Source of the DNA: Prorocentrum cordatum | Lineage: Eukaryota; Sar; Dinophyceae; Prorocentrales; Prorocentraceae | Assembly: GCA_963575745.1 (NCBI GenBank) | Contig: CAUYUJ010020281.1 | Coordinates: 1,408,869 to 1,472,868, forward strand | Reading direction: 5' to 3' | DNA length: 64,000 nucleotides | Part shown: piece after piece, positions 1 through 10,081 of the stretch | Position numbering within the stretch: the first letter of the stretch is position 1 | Layout of the letters: the number at the start of each line of letters is the position of its first letter | Translations under genes and position numbers: made by a program | Notes under the pieces: generated by a model | Database searches by the model: none | Seen by the model: only the letters and a program-made list of their open reading frames with translations | Told to the model about the DNA's origin: nothing

Positions 1-246
1 ACTCGCCCCTTTCGTCGCCCCTGCGGTGCCAAGACGCCGGAGGGACGGCAGCGGGCGTGTCCGGCGAGCGCGGCGGCCGCGAGGCTCCGCGCGGGCCACC
101 GGGCCTCCGCGACAGGTCGGGCGCGCGGCCTCGACGGCTCCGCGGGCGTGCGGCCTGGCGGCCCAGGGCGGGCACGGCCGCGAGGCTCCGCGCCGCGAGG
201 CCCCGAGGCTCAGTGGCTTCGGATCCGCCGCGCCGCGGTCGGGTCT
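1..246. other. GC-rich non-coding start of window
   Basis: Very GC-rich sequence with imperfect short repeats built on GCGAGGCTCCGCG and GCGGGCC. Short open frames on both strands are what GC-rich sequence gives by chance. No domain or family was recognised. Confidence 0.4.
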
Positions 247-470
247 CTGACGCAGAGAGGCGTCGAGCATGCACCCCCGACGAAGCGAGCGAGCGGATGG
301 GGGGGGGAAATTTGCTGCTCCAGGGACGTGGGGCGGCCACCTCCGCAAAGGTGCGCCTGACTCAGAGTGGCGTTGAGCATGCACCCCCAACGAAGCGAGC
401 AAGCGGGGGGGGGAAGTGCCGCTCCAGGAGCGTGGGGCGGCCACCTCCGCAGAGGTGTGAGACACGGCGG
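247..470 (+). repeat. Tandem duplication, two copies of ~110 bp
   Basis: Two adjacent copies share GAGCATGCACCCCC, a G-run, GCTCCAGG and GTGGGGCGGCCACCTCCGC in the same order with a period of about 110 bases (GAGCAT at 265 and 375). Copies differ by scattered substitutions and G-run length. Confidence 0.7.
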
Positions 471-1126
471 ACAGAACGACGGCAGATTACGGCGGGGATC
501 AACCTCAGAGGCGCTTGACGAGCAGGGCGGGAATCTCCAACCTACCTACGAGATCGTCCAAGGCGCGATGGATCCGAAGTCGGGGCCCAGGGCTCGGCGC
601 AAGCCCTGGGGCCCAGAGCGGGCCCCGAGCAAGCCTCGCGCCGCGAGATGGGCTTGAAAAATCGCCGGGCCCGCCCCGCGAGGAGAGGGAAGGCAGCGTG
701 TACAGCCGCCTCCTCTTGAGCACACCCGCTCCCGCCCTTGGCAGTGCACGTACGTGCCCAGACATCCGACAGTGTGATTTTTTCAGAGCGCTGCCCCAGA
801 GGTCCCGACCCCCTCCCCGGGACTGATTTTTCTCCCCGGATGCAGTTTTGATTGTCCTGGTTTCCAGTCTCCAAAAACGGCCCTCGGGAGTCGAGCTCAA
901 TATACGAACGCAACCATTTTGCAAAATACATTGTCGAATATCTGGCCAACACAACACAAATTATTTGGCCCGCGGCGCAACACCCCAGCGGCTGCTCGAG
1001 CTGCTCGGGCCCCCTGGGCTGCCGCGCCTCCATTGAGGGGCAACGATCGGGGGGACCGGCTCGGGAGGGAACACATCGACCTGGAGTCGGCGATACTCGA
1101 GCAGGGACCGACCGTCCCGGCATTCC
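471..1126. other. Unassigned non-repetitive stretch
   Basis: I see no coding region here. A fragment at about 1079-1096 (GACCTGGAGTCGGCGATA) repeats the first bases of the family B dispersed repeat that lies further down, so part of this stretch is old repeat debris. A long minus-strand open frame over 542-1606 crosses several unrelated repeats and is not treated as a gene. Confidence 0.4.
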
Positions 1127-1298
1127 TATCGGCCTACCACGACATGTTCTTAAACCCCCAAATATTCTAAAAACATAAACAGTCTTCTCAGAACAGAAAC
1201 CCGATGTGCTAAAACAAAGCAGACTCAGCCAGACATGTTCTAAGACAATTTCGTGCAAACCACAAAAAGTTCTTAGACCACTGTTTGGTAGGCCTATA
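1127..1298. mobile_element. Candidate short inverted-repeat element (MITE-like)
   Basis: The left end TATCGGCCTACCA and the reverse complement of the right end, TATAGGCCTACCA, match at 12 of 13 positions. Similarity continues more weakly inward (ACATGTTCTTA versus AGTGGTCTAA). The 172-base interior is AT-richer than its surroundings and encodes nothing. Only one copy was seen, so the element status is inferred from the ends alone. Confidence 0.42.
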
Positions 1299-1329
1299 GG
1301 CGAGACGGGACGCTTCGCCACTGCTTGAT

Positions 1330-1472
1330 CGACCTGGAGTCGGCGATATATCGCCGATGCATCGGCGATAAGATCTCGATAGCAAAGAACGCACGTTCCT
1401 ATGGGCGGGGCGGGGCGGGCCATCGGGCCCCTCCATCGGCGAGGAAGTGGCGATCGGGGGCCGATGCGCTCC
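1330..1472 (+). repeat. Dispersed repeat family B, copy 1
   Basis: It begins GACCTGGAGTCGGCGATA, then has the palindrome ATCGCCGATGCATCGGCGAT, a GGGCGGGGCGGGGCGGGCC block, and ends in GATCGGGGGCCGATGCGCTCC-like sequence. The same order occurs near 2811, 10082 and 31166, with a fragment near 50385. Confidence 0.7.
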
Positions 1473-1473
1473 A

Positions 1474-1625
1474 ATAGAGGGCAGCAAAATCCACCCCGGT
1501 AATGACCACCCCGACACGCGAAGCCGTTCAGCAAGCGCGCCCAAAGAAGGAACCGATCAGGGCGGGGCTGTCTAGTCAACGCCCAGGGCCGTTGAGTAAA
1601 CGCCAATTGTCCGGTCCGGGTGGTC
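1474..1625 (-). repeat. Dispersed repeat family N, copy 1 (inverted relative to copy 2)
   Basis: The reverse complement shares AACGGCCCTGGGCGTTGACTA, AACGGCTTCGC, TGTCGGGGTG and GGGGTGGATTTTG in order with 21505-21655. This shows a ~145-bp dispersed unit present in both orientations. No coding content. Confidence 0.7.
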
Positions 1626-1675
1626 TTTCCTCCCTTGAATAAAACGTCTGCCTGGAGTCGGCGAGATACATTTAT

Positions 1676-1795
1676 GTCGGGCGTGTCCCCCTACAGGGGG
1701 GGGGTTCGACGAAAAATTAAAAATACCATACAATAATCAAAAGATGCCCCAAAATACTCAAGAAATAGTCCCCAGACTATTTTTTGACTATTACC
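1676..1795 (+). mobile_element. MITE family A, copy A1 (right end missing)
   Basis: It starts with the family terminus (GTCGGGCGTGTCCCCCTACAGG), followed by GACGAAAAAT and the family-typical AATAGTCCCCAGACTATTTTTTGAC interior (described here in part). The opposite terminus with CTGTAGAGGGACAGGC is absent, so the copy is truncated or rearranged. Confidence 0.65.
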
Positions 1796-1950
1796 TAACA
1801 GCTCTTGCTGATAGGTTTCTAGTGGTCTCAAAAGAGAGCAGCAGATGACTCCACAGGGGGGTCGGGGCGGGACCCGGACAGGCTGCCGCCGCGGCTGCCG
1901 CCGAAGCCGAAATCGCTTGGGACATCCTCGCAAAATCGCTCTTGGTACTC

Positions 1951-2275
1951 CCAGAACTCCATTCCCGGGCCACATTTTGGATGCCCGGAGCCAACTGTAG
2001 GCCACTTCGTGCTCTTCGACTTCCCAGAACTCCATTCCCGGGCCACATTTTGGATGCCCGGAGCCAACTGTAGGCCACTTCGTGCTCTTCGATTTCCCAG
2101 AACTCCATTCCCGGGCCACATTTTGGATGCCCGGAGCCAACTGTAGGCCACTTCGTGCTCTTCAAGTTCCCAGAACTCCATTCCTGGGCATGATTTTGAA
2201 TGCCCGGAGCCAACTGTAGGCCACTTCGTGTTCTTCTAGTTCCCAGAACTCCATTCCTGGGCCACATTTTGAATG
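1951..2275. repeat. 73-bp tandem repeat, about 4.5 copies
   Basis: The word CCAGAACTCCATTCC recurs at 1951, 2024, 2097, 2170 and 2243, an exact 73-base period. Units carry GGCCACATTTTG and GCCAACTGTAGGCCACTTCG. Because 73 is not a multiple of three, the repeated peptides in the open frames are by-products of the DNA repeat, not evidence of a protein. Confidence 0.9.
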
Positions 2276-2625
2276 CTGAGGCAGGCTGATGCTGCGGCCG
2301 AGGCAGGCTGAGGCTGAGGCAGGCTGAGGCTGAGGCCGAGGCTGAAGGCAGACTGAGGCTGAGGCTGAAGCAGGCTGAGGCTGAGGCTGAGGCAGGCTGA
2401 GGCTGAGGCTGAAGCAGGCTGATGCTGAGGCAGGCTGAGGCTGAGGCTGAGGCTGATGCAGGCTGAGGCTGAGGCAGGCTGAGGCTGAGGCCGAGGCTGA
2501 AGGCAGACTGAGGCTGAGGCTGAAGCAGGCTGAGGCTGAGGCTGAGGCAGGCTGAGGCTGAGGCAGGCTGAGGCTGAGGCTGAGGCAGGCTGAGGCTGAG
2601 GCTGTGACTGCGACTGCCGTTGCCG
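2276..2625 (+). repeat. GCTGAG / GCAGGCTGAG minisatellite
   Basis: About 350 bases of 6-base GCTGAG units interspersed with GCAG and GGCCGAG variants. A larger block (GGCCGAGGCTGAAGGCAGACTG) recurs near 2330 and 2490, so there is a second-order repeat of about 160 bases. Confidence 0.9.
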
Positions 2626-2765
2626 CTGCGACTGTCATCGCGAATGCGACTACGACTGCGAGAACAGCAGAATTCTACAACTGGATTTTCATCTGAATCT
2701 TAAAGGGAATGCTTTCAGATATGCTTCTACATATCGCTGTTAGGTTGCTTTGCCGGGATAATGTT

Positions 2766-2805
2766 TGAATTTCCCCCCTGTACCCTGTAGAGGGACAGGC
2801 CCGAC
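2766..2805 (+). mobile_element. MITE family A, orphan right terminus
   Basis: CCCTGTAGAGGGACAGGCCC followed by GAC is the right inverted-repeat end of family A. No left end precedes it in range. A left end lies at 2986 instead, so this locus is rearranged or two partial copies flank a family B repeat. Confidence 0.6.
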
Positions 2806-2810
2806 TTACA

Positions 2811-2943
2811 GATACATCGCCGATGCATCGGCGATACGCTCCCGATATCAAAAAAAAACCTGCGTTCCCCCGGGCGGGGCGGGGCGGGCCCTCGGGCCCC
2901 CCTCGGCGAGGACGGGGGCGATCGGGGGCCCATGCGCTCCCAC
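2811..2943 (+). repeat. Dispersed repeat family B, copy 2
   Basis: It carries ATCGCCGATGCATCGGCGAT, then GGGCGGGGCGGGGCGGGCC and GATCGGGGGCCCATGCGCTCC in the same order as copy 1 at 1330-1472. Confidence 0.7.
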
Positions 2944-2953
2944 CCCGAGCCTG

Positions 2954-3104
2954 TCGGCTACACGCAGGAGTGACCCTGAGTTCAAGTCGGGCCTGTCCCC
3001 CTACAGGCCGATTCTGGACGAAAAATGAAAAATACACCAAAAATATCCTGGCCTGGTGCACCGAAGGTCACTCCGGCGAGGGGTCACCCCTTCAGTGTAG
3101 TCGA
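2954..3104 (+). mobile_element. Inverted-repeat family D copy D1 carrying a family A left end
   Basis: The left end TCGGCTACACGCAGGAGTGACC and the reverse complement of the right end TCGACTACACTGAAGGGGTGACC match the termini of family D copies at 22 and 24 kb. The interior from 2986 (GTCGGGCCTGTCCCCC onward) is a family A terminus, so one element appears nested in the other. Confidence 0.6.
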
Positions 3105-3269
3105 GCCCGTGCCCCCCCTCACGCTGCCCCTGATATGTACACGCGCTCCTCTCCGGCCTGCAGTACCGGAGGGGCGCGGCCGGCGACGGCAGGTGTTTCA
3201 AGGCGCTCCGGGCGGCGAGGGGCATTTAGCCCGCAGGGCGGGGCGGCGCGCAGTGCCGCGGCGGGGAGG

Positions 3270-4245
3270 CGGCAGCGCAGGGCGGGGAGGAGGAGGAGGA
3301 GGAGGAGGAGGCGGAGGAGGGAGGCGAAAGAGGAAGGGGGGGGAGGGCGAGGACTGGGACAAGGAGTATGAATAGGGGGAGGAAGGGAGGAGCGGGATAA
3401 GGGAGGATGGGGGACGAGGGAGGAGGAAGGTGCATGAGAGGGCGCGACGAGAAGGCGCAAGAGGAAGACGAGGGAGAACATCACATTGAAGAGAGGGGAC
3501 GACGATGACGAGGGCGACGCTGACGCGAACGAGGACGATGAGGAGGAAGGGGGGATGACAGGGACGAAGGGGATTGCCTCAGCTTTGCAACTGAGTACAA
3601 GGACGGCTGGGCAGGGTTGAACGAAGGGCAGGGGCTGAACGAAGGGGGGTACCCGACTCAGAACCCAAATTATGGGAGGATAACGAACCCGCGAACCTGT
3701 CCAGGCAAACACCACCAGCTCAAGGGATGAGGAGGAGCGGGGATAGGAAAGGGAGGAGGAGCGGGATAGGGGAAGAGGGGGGATGAGAGATGGAGTCGAA
3801 TGCAGGCGACGAGTAGTCGGACGAGAAAGACGAGGGAGCATAGGATCATATGAAGAGTGCGAAGATGACAAGGGGGACGTTGACGAGAAGGAGGACGACG
3901 AGAAGGAAGGGGGGATGCCAGGGATGAGGAGGAACGGGAAGGGGAGTAGGGAGGAGTAGCGGGAGGGGGAAGAGAGGGGGATGAGAAGAGCTCAGAGGAG
4001 AGCGACGCGCAGTCAGAAGAAGAGGACGAGGGAGGACAGGACAATAAGAAGAGGGCGAGGAGGACGAGGAAGATACAGACGAAGAGGACAGGAGGAGCAG
4101 AACGAGCAGGAGGAGGAGGAAGGCACGAATGACGTCGAGCAGGAAGGAGAGCGAGGAGCAGGAAGACGACGAGGAGAGGAAGACGGCAAGGAGGATGAGT
4201 ACGAGGAGGACAACGAAGATGCAATGAGGCCGCGCTCTCGCTGCC
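3270..4245 (+). repeat. Polypurine block with ~375-bp internal duplication
   Basis: Nearly one kilobase is strongly purine-rich on the plus strand (GGAGGA, GACGAGG, GAAGAGG words). Two long segments about 375 bases apart (near 3390-3560 and 3760-3930) share GACGAGGGAG, TGAAGAG, GATGACAAGG or GACGAGGGCG, and AGGAAGGGGGGATG in order; a third, weaker copy starts near 3945. Open frames here code only Glu/Arg or Ser/Leu/Pro runs. Confidence 0.65.
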
Positions 4246-4345
4246 GAGCCGGGCCGGGGCCCTGGCAGCTGGGGGCGCAGCCAGTTAGATGAGGGCGAGA
4301 ATTAGGAGAAAGGAACTTGACGGGGAACAGGGCGAGGGGGGCAAG

Positions 4346-4405
4346 GAGGAGGAGGAGGAGGAGGAGGAGGAGGAGGAGGAGGAGGAGGAGGAGGAGGAGG
4401 AGGAG
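4346..4405 (+). repeat. (GGA)n microsatellite
   Basis: About 19 uninterrupted GGA units. Frames across it read poly-Glu, poly-Gly or poly-Arg. Confidence 0.95.
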
Positions 4406-5532
4406 TGGGGAGGACGGCGAGCAGTAGGACTGTCCGCGATACCCCCCGATCCCCTCTGGACCACCCTGGAGTGCCAGAGGGCCAAGGAAAGCTGTGGGGG
4501 GGGGGGGGGGGGAGCTGTCTGCATACTGCACGGCTCCCGGCCAGGCCCATCCTGGGCCTCCGGCCGGCGGGCGCGAGCACGCGGGGCCTGGCGCAGCCCG
4601 CGCGGCGGGCCCCCCTCCTGGCACTGCCAGGAGTCCACCTGCGCCGCTCGCTGCCCCAGGGGGCAGCGAGGACGCCGGCCACAGCTCGGCGGCACGCGAG
4701 GGGGGCGGGCAGCGAAGGGGCGGGCCTTCTCGGGAGGCCTCCGGTCGTCTGGGGACGCTCCGGAGCCTCTCCTCCGAAGGCCCGCCGCCTCGAGCCAACG
4801 AAGGATCCCCCTCGGCGCGCCGCCGAATTGGAGGGAGAACCTCGAGAGCCACCTTCTCGGGATCCCGTTCTCTTAGGCCCAGCGCTCGCCAGGGGGGCGG
4901 GGGGGGGCCTGCGGCGCGGCCGGCCGCGCGCCGGACCCCAGAAAGAGCGCCCACGCGCTCCCGCGTGGGACCCATCGTCGCTGCATTCCTTCCCGGGGCC
5001 GGTGTCAAAGAAGGACGGGGAGCTGCTCCTTTGTCGCGGCGATGTGGGTCCCACCGGCCTTCGGGCAAGAGCGGGCCGCGGTCCTCAGGAGCATCTTTCA
5101 CCCTGCGGGCCGCTGTCTGCAGCTCTGAGGGCGCCAACTCCTGACACGTCACCGCGACAGCATCGCAGACGACTAATCGGTGGAAGAGAATGCCTGGGGC
5201 ATTGGTACACCTCGTTAATAATTCAATAGGAGTGGCCAGAGAAAGGCCGTGCAACACTGACCTGACACCAATGTCTCCCAGTGATCACCCCGCGTAGCGA
5301 CCTTCTCCCATGCATGCTCAACTTCTTAGCGTGCAAACCCTCGTTGATCGGTCGCCACGGACATGGTCCAGTCCGAGTGCTGCCCGCACCTTGCAGTACC
5401 CAGAAAGCCTCACGATCGATCTCCCTCCGAGATCCAGGTTTGAAAAATGCGCCAAACATGGCACCCAACAAAATATTGATACTCCATTCGGGCCGGGCGA
5501 AAGGGGGGGATAGCAAACGGGGGGGGGGTGAG
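4406..5532. other. GC-rich unassigned stretch
   Basis: It contains a G-run of about 18 bases at 4495-4512 and otherwise GC-rich, low-complexity sequence to about 5150. A more balanced segment of ordinary composition follows to 5532. No recognisable gene; several overlapping open frames on both strands argue against any one being coding. Confidence 0.35.
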
Positions 5533-5655
5533 AATCAACTCACGTAGCTGATTTTCCTGGAGCCTCCCAGCGCCAGAGGCGGCCATGTATCGAGGAATGG
5601 GCCCCTCGGTGGGGCTGAAACCAGATGCATGCAGCACATTTCGTAACCCCCCCTT
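5533..5655 (+). repeat. Dispersed repeat family C, copy 1
   Basis: Shared words in order: CTCACGTAGCTGATTTTCC, a CGCC-rich core, ATCGAGGA, TGGGCCC, GAAACCAG, TGCATGCAGCA and TTTCGTA, then a C-run and CTATCCCCCCC. Other copies lie at 16.4 (inverted), 23.97 and 43.94 kb. Confidence 0.7.
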
Positions 5656-5839
5656 CCCCTATCCCCCCCTTCGTCTGGCCCGATCCATTACAGGCCCATG
5701 TCATCAGCAAGCGTGATGGGGCCGGGGACTTGCCAGCTGGTCCCGTGAAGGCGGAGCAACAAGGCCGCGATGGGGTTTCTTGTGTTTGACCACGCTTGGG
5801 GGTCCGGGATCGTGAGCCGCCGCTCAGGCTTGTGCATTG

Positions 5840-6243
5840 GTCGACGCTGCACCTGAACAGAGGGTCGTTGATCGGGGATAGCCAGGACCCCAGTTTAGGG
5901 GACCCGGTTAGTAGTAGGGCCCTAGAGCCCCTAAATTGGCCAGGATCAGTAAACCAGGCCTGCCGTATAGCTGGTGTTTTTCGGGTGACGGCAGCTCCGG
6001 TTAGTGTAGTGGGGCGGCGGGGGCGTGCCCCGGTCTACCTGGTTTAGTGATGTGTACTGGTGGAAGCCCCCCGCCACGTTCCACTCACCGGAACTGCCGT
6101 CACCCGAAAAAACACCAGCTACGGCAGATCTGGTTCAGTGATTCGTGCCAATGTAGGGGCTCTCGGGCCCTACCACTAACCGGGTCCCCTTACCTGGGAT
6201 CCTGGCTATACCCGACGTGTGTCTGAAACGCACCAGCGCCAGA
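5840..6243. mobile_element. Foldback (long inverted-repeat) element
   Basis: The left arm from 5873 (GGGGATAGCCAGGA, GGGGACCCGGTTAGTAGTAGGGCCC, CTGGTGTTTTTCGGGTGACGGCAG) is repeated in inverted order up to 6217. Both arms are about 150 bases with frequent substitutions and meet near 6040-6060. The outer ~30 bases on both sides also pair weakly. No coding content. It would form one large imperfect hairpin and resembles a foldback MITE. Confidence 0.8.
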
Positions 6244-6399
6244 TTTCCCGCGTGGGTCGTTCTCCAGATCACTTCCAGCACGCATCAAAGAGAGGCTCAC
6301 CGAGGCCCATGGCTTGAACCGAGGGGGTGATTAACGACATCCTGAGCTGGAGGGGTGAGGGGCAGATGATGAGGGGAAGGCGGAGAAGAAGGGGAACAA

Positions 6400-6560
6400 T
6401 GGCGGAGGAGGGGGAGGAGGCGGAGGAGGAGGAGGAGGACGAGGAGGAGGAGGAGGAGGCGGAGAGGAAGGCGCAGAAGGGGGAGGGGGGGGGCAGGAGG
6501 AGGCGGACGAGGCGGCGCGGGAGGAACAGAGGGAGCACAGTGGGCGGAGGGGCAGGCGGA
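6400..6560 (+). repeat. Purine-rich GGA/GAGGC tract
   Basis: Interrupted GGA repeats with GGCGGA and GACGAGG variants. This is strand-asymmetric low-complexity DNA. The poly-Glu open frame is an artefact of the repeat. Confidence 0.8.
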
Positions 6561-7245
6561 GAGGAGAGCGGGGCGGAGGAGGCTGCGGCGAATTCGGGGG
6601 GCCGAGCGACGCGGCCGGCGCGCAGGTCAGAGGGGAGACCGGTGGGGGGCCCGAGCCGCCGCGAGCGCGGCGCAGCCATGTTCGCCTGCTCGGCCGCGGG
6701 CCCCACGAGCCTCGACCGGGCGCGCCGCGGCGCTCCGCCTCTGGGGGAGGGGGGGTGCAACGACGGGGGCCGGCAGCGACGACGCCGGACCGCAGAGGTC
6801 GACGTCGGGACGCGGGCACCGGTGAGGAAACGAGGGGGGCCCCCCGGCCCCCCTCGCGTCGAAGAGTGGCGAGCGGGATGCTCCGTAGCCGCGCCCTCGC
6901 GGCCTGGACTCCGGGGCGCGATGCCGCGGATGCGCGGTCGCGTGGATGCGTTCCGCGCGTGGCATCTGCGCAACCGCCCCCCCCTGTGACCACGTGGTCA
7001 CAGCCCAGGGGCCGGGCCCGCGAGCCCGAGGGTAATTGCGGACATGTTTCCCGCCCACGAGAAAATCTGGGCCCCCTCGCGTCGAGAGAATATCCAGGCG
7101 AAGGACCCAACGAAATGCAGATGTGAATCGGAGGTTGGGGGGTGATATCGTCGTGCGTGCAGGCGAGGCGAAACTCCATGGGCGGGCGAGAGGAATGGCT
7201 CCGCTGTTGCTAGGTGCTAGGGCGGCCAATTGTCCGAACCTCCCC
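6561..7245. other. GC-rich unassigned stretch
   Basis: Very GC-rich unique-looking DNA. Overlapping open frames on both strands are rich in Arg, Gly, Pro and Ala. No conserved motif was seen. Confidence 0.35.
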
Positions 7246-7830
7246 CTCTTGGTGGGCGGTGGCTGGGTTGTCCCGCCGTGGTGTCCCTGTGGCTGGGCGG
7301 GGCAAGACAATTGTTTAAATCTCCCCCCCCCCGGTGGGCGGGCGGTGGCCGTCGGTGTCCCGTCGCTGTCCCGTCGGTGTCCGCGCGTTGGCGGGGGGTG
7401 TGCGGCCGTGGTGTCCCGCGGTGTGCCGATGGTGTCCCGCGGTGCCTCGCCGGGGGCGCCCGAGAGGAATGATCCCGACGTCGCTAGGGCGATTCGGGTG
7501 CAAAAGTTCGGTCCTCGGGTGGGCGCGCGAAGGCTGGGGGTGTCCCGCCGTGGTGCCCCGCGTTGTCCCAATGGTGTCTTGCGGCGTTCCGCCGTGTAGT
7601 CCCGATGGTGTCTCGTGGTGTCCCGTGGTGTCCCGCGGTGTCCCAGTGGTGTCCCGCGGTGTCCCGTGGTGTCCAGCGGTGCCCCGCGGTGGCCAGCCGT
7701 GGTGTTCCGATGGTGTCCCGATCGAGGGTGAGATCGATCGTGAGATCGATAGCGACCGAGGTGTTGAGATCGGTAGTGAGATCGATCAATGGATCGTTAG
7801 TGAGGTCGGTAGTGAGGTCGGCGCAGCATC
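7246..7830 (+). repeat. GTGTCCCGYGG minisatellite followed by GATCGATnGTGA repeat
   Basis: From about 7270 to 7720 the words GTGTCCCGCGG and GTGTCCCGTGG recur with variable spacing. From 7728 to 7830 the pattern changes to GAGATCGATnG and GTGAGGTCGGTA units. Both are degenerate arrays with no coding signal. Confidence 0.8.
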
Positions 7831-7975
7831 GTCATCACGAGTCGTCACAAAGTCGAGGGCGCGCCACCAGCATCGTAATCAACACACCCATCGCAACTGC
7901 CAGCAATTGGTGCTTTCCCCTCCCCCCAACCTCCTAGCACCCGATGGGTGGTCGTATACGTACTGCGCTGTGGCA

Positions 7976-8482
7976 CCGCTTTCGGTGAAACTACCTACGG
8001 GGCTACGAGCCATGTGAGGAAACTGCCGAGATGGACGGGGAACCGCATGCGAACTCTGCCGCGGCGGCACACGGTGGAACTCCCTATGAGGCCACAAACC
8101 GTGTGAGAGGTCTGCCGAGAAACGGCGTGGAAACGCATGCGAAGGTCGCCACGTGGGCATAAGGTGGAGCTCCAGATGGGGCCACGAAACGTGTGAGGGG
8201 TGTGCCAACACGGGAGGGGAACCGCATGCGAACGTCGCCTGTGGGGCTCTCAAAGGAGCTCCCTATTTGGCCACGAACCGTGTGAGGGACGTGCCGGAAT
8301 CGGCGGGGAACCTCATGCGAACCTCGCCACTGGGGCCTTCGGTGGAACTCCCTATGAGGCCACGAACCGTGTGAGAGCGTATCGGAATTAGCGGGGAGCA
8401 ACATGCGAACGCCGCCTCTGGGCCCCTCGGTGGCGCTCCACATGGGGTCACGAATCGGGTGAGGGGTGTGCCGATCTGGTTG
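7976..8482 (+). repeat. ~89-bp tandem repeat, about 5.5 copies
   Basis: Each unit contains GGTGGAACTCCCTATGAGGC, CCACGAACCGTGTGAG, a GTGCCG word, CGGGGAACCGCATGCGAAC and CGCC...GGGCCCTC in that order. Units diverge by roughly 15-25 percent by eye. The core GGGGCCACGAAACGTGTGAG is shared with another array at 31.8 kb. Confidence 0.85.
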
Positions 8483-9376
8483 ACATGCGAAGGGCAGGGG
8501 TAGGGATGGGAGGAGGGAGGCAGGGGAGGAGTGAGAGGGGATGCGACGCTGGGCGCTGTCTCTTCGACACGAGGGCCCAACACCGCAGGATGGGGAACCC
8601 TTGGCCCCCTCGCGTCGAAGAAAGATCATGCGGTTGGCGTCTGGGCCACTGTGGGTCTCCATGCAGGGGCCCCCTCTGGGCCCCCGGGCCGACCTCGCGT
8701 CGCGAAGCGGCTCACGACGGAAAGACAAAGGTGGGCCACTGTCGGGGGGGGGGCCCACGCCAGGCCCCGGGACCGTCCAAAAGCGACCTGCGAACTGCGA
8801 ACTGCGACCTGCGAGAATGCTCCGCGAGGGTGCCGCAGGGAGGGGCCGAAGCGCCCAGGTTGAGGTGAAACATCCAGGCAATGCGTGGCAACATGATTAC
8901 AACGAAAATTTAAAGCGACTCAGGACGAAAGTGACTCAGGACGAAAATGCTGGTTCCGAGGCAAGGTCACCCAGACCTTGCCGGCGCTTGGGCGCTTGGG
9001 CGCTTGTCGGACGATCCGCAGGAATCTGCGAGAACCTGATGGCGTCTGGGAGAATTCGGAAGAATCTGGACGAATCTGGAAGAACCTGGGACCATTCGGA
9101 AGAATCTAGAATAATCTGGAAGAATCGAAGCTTGAAGGCTCGAGGCCTCCAGGGGTCGATCGACACGAGTCGCACGACAGCAGGTGTCGGCACCACCTCG
9201 CGCGGAGCCAGGGGGAGGACCCTTCTGGTGGCGTGGTCCCTGCTCTGATTGCGGCGATGTCGCCTCTCTCCTCCCTCCGAAGGAGCGGGTCCTGGTTGAA
9301 GCGGGTCCTGGTTCACAGGGCGTTCCCGCGGGATCACTCTTCGATGCCAGGTCGATGCCTGACGCTTCCAGGCCCA
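8483..9376. other. Unassigned stretch with a short GGAAGAATCTGG repeat
   Basis: Mostly unique. CGAACTGCGAACTGCGACCTGCGA near 8788-8812 is a small tandem repeat (seen only in part here). At about 9020-9130 the word GGAAGAATCTGG and variants recur six or more times. No gene recognised. Confidence 0.4.
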
Positions 9377-9404
9377 GGGAGGAGGAGGAGGAGGAGGAGG
9401 AGGG
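9377..9404 (+). repeat. (GGA)n microsatellite
   Basis: Eight or so GGA units, immediately before a CA-rich array. Confidence 0.9.
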
Positions 9405-9416
9405 CCCAGGACGCAC

Positions 9417-9442
9417 ACACAAACATAACACACACACACACT

Positions 9443-9495
<53 letters not shown>

Positions 9496-9523
9496 GCACG
9501 CACGCACACACGCACGCACGCAC

Positions 9524-9562
<39 letters not shown>

Positions 9563-9612
9563 CACGCACGCACGCACGCACACGCACGCACGCACACACG
9601 CACACACTCAGA
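9417..9612 (+). repeat. (CA)n grading into (ACGC)n microsatellite
   Basis: CA dinucleotides to about 9490, then ACGC tetranucleotides with short CACA interruptions to about 9612. The transition suggests C-to-G type divergence of a longer CA array. Confidence 0.95.
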
Positions 9613-9685
9613 AGCACAGCCGGGCATCCAGCGGGACGCGTGGGCACGATGGACTGCAGCATTGGCACACAATTGAGAAGGCCTC

Positions 9686-9846
9686 TCCTCCTCCTCCTCC
9701 CCTCCTCCTCCCTCCTCCTCCTCCTCCTCCTCCTCCTCCTCCTCCTCCTCCTCCCCCTCCCGCCTCCTCCCTCCTCCCTCCTCCCTCCTCCCTCCCCCCT
9801 CCTCCCTTCCCCCCTCCTCCCTCCCCGCTCCTCCCTCCGACCGCTG
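9686..9846 (+). repeat. (TCC)n microsatellite
   Basis: CTCCTCCTCC units, then CCTCCCTCC variants toward the 3' side. The opposite open frame reads poly-Gly/Arg/Glu only because of the repeat. Confidence 0.95.
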
Positions 9847-10081
9847 AAAAAGAAGAAGAAAAAGAAGATCGACCGGAACGCATGCAACACGGAGGCGACC
9901 TGGCGGCACGACAGCAGAGCCAGGGCCAGCTGCGCCAGGGCACACAAGACTGCGCAGAGTAAGTCGGCGTCCGGCCGTCCAAGGGGGTGATCGGGCAGAT
10001 CGGAAACGCGAGGTCGCACCGGGTCGAGCGGAGGAGGGTGGAGGGGTAACGACAGGGGGGGACAGGCATATGGGGGGATGC

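Noticed and set aside
542-1606. 354-codon open frame on the minus strand
   Set aside because: It runs through parts of repeat families B and N and a candidate MITE, changes composition several times and has no recognisable domain.
1676-1795. Family A copies as introns (introners)
   Set aside because: The left end begins GT, but no copy ends in AG and no flanking exons can be seen here. Kept as a MITE, with splicing left as a check.
1951-2275. CRISPR-like array
   Set aside because: Whole 73-base units are conserved, with no unique spacers. The same holds for the 89-, 79- and 41-base arrays.
9417-9612. Telomere or Z-DNA regulatory element
   Set aside because: CA/ACGC repeats may form Z-DNA, but nothing in the surroundings supports a function. 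A plain microsatellite is enough.
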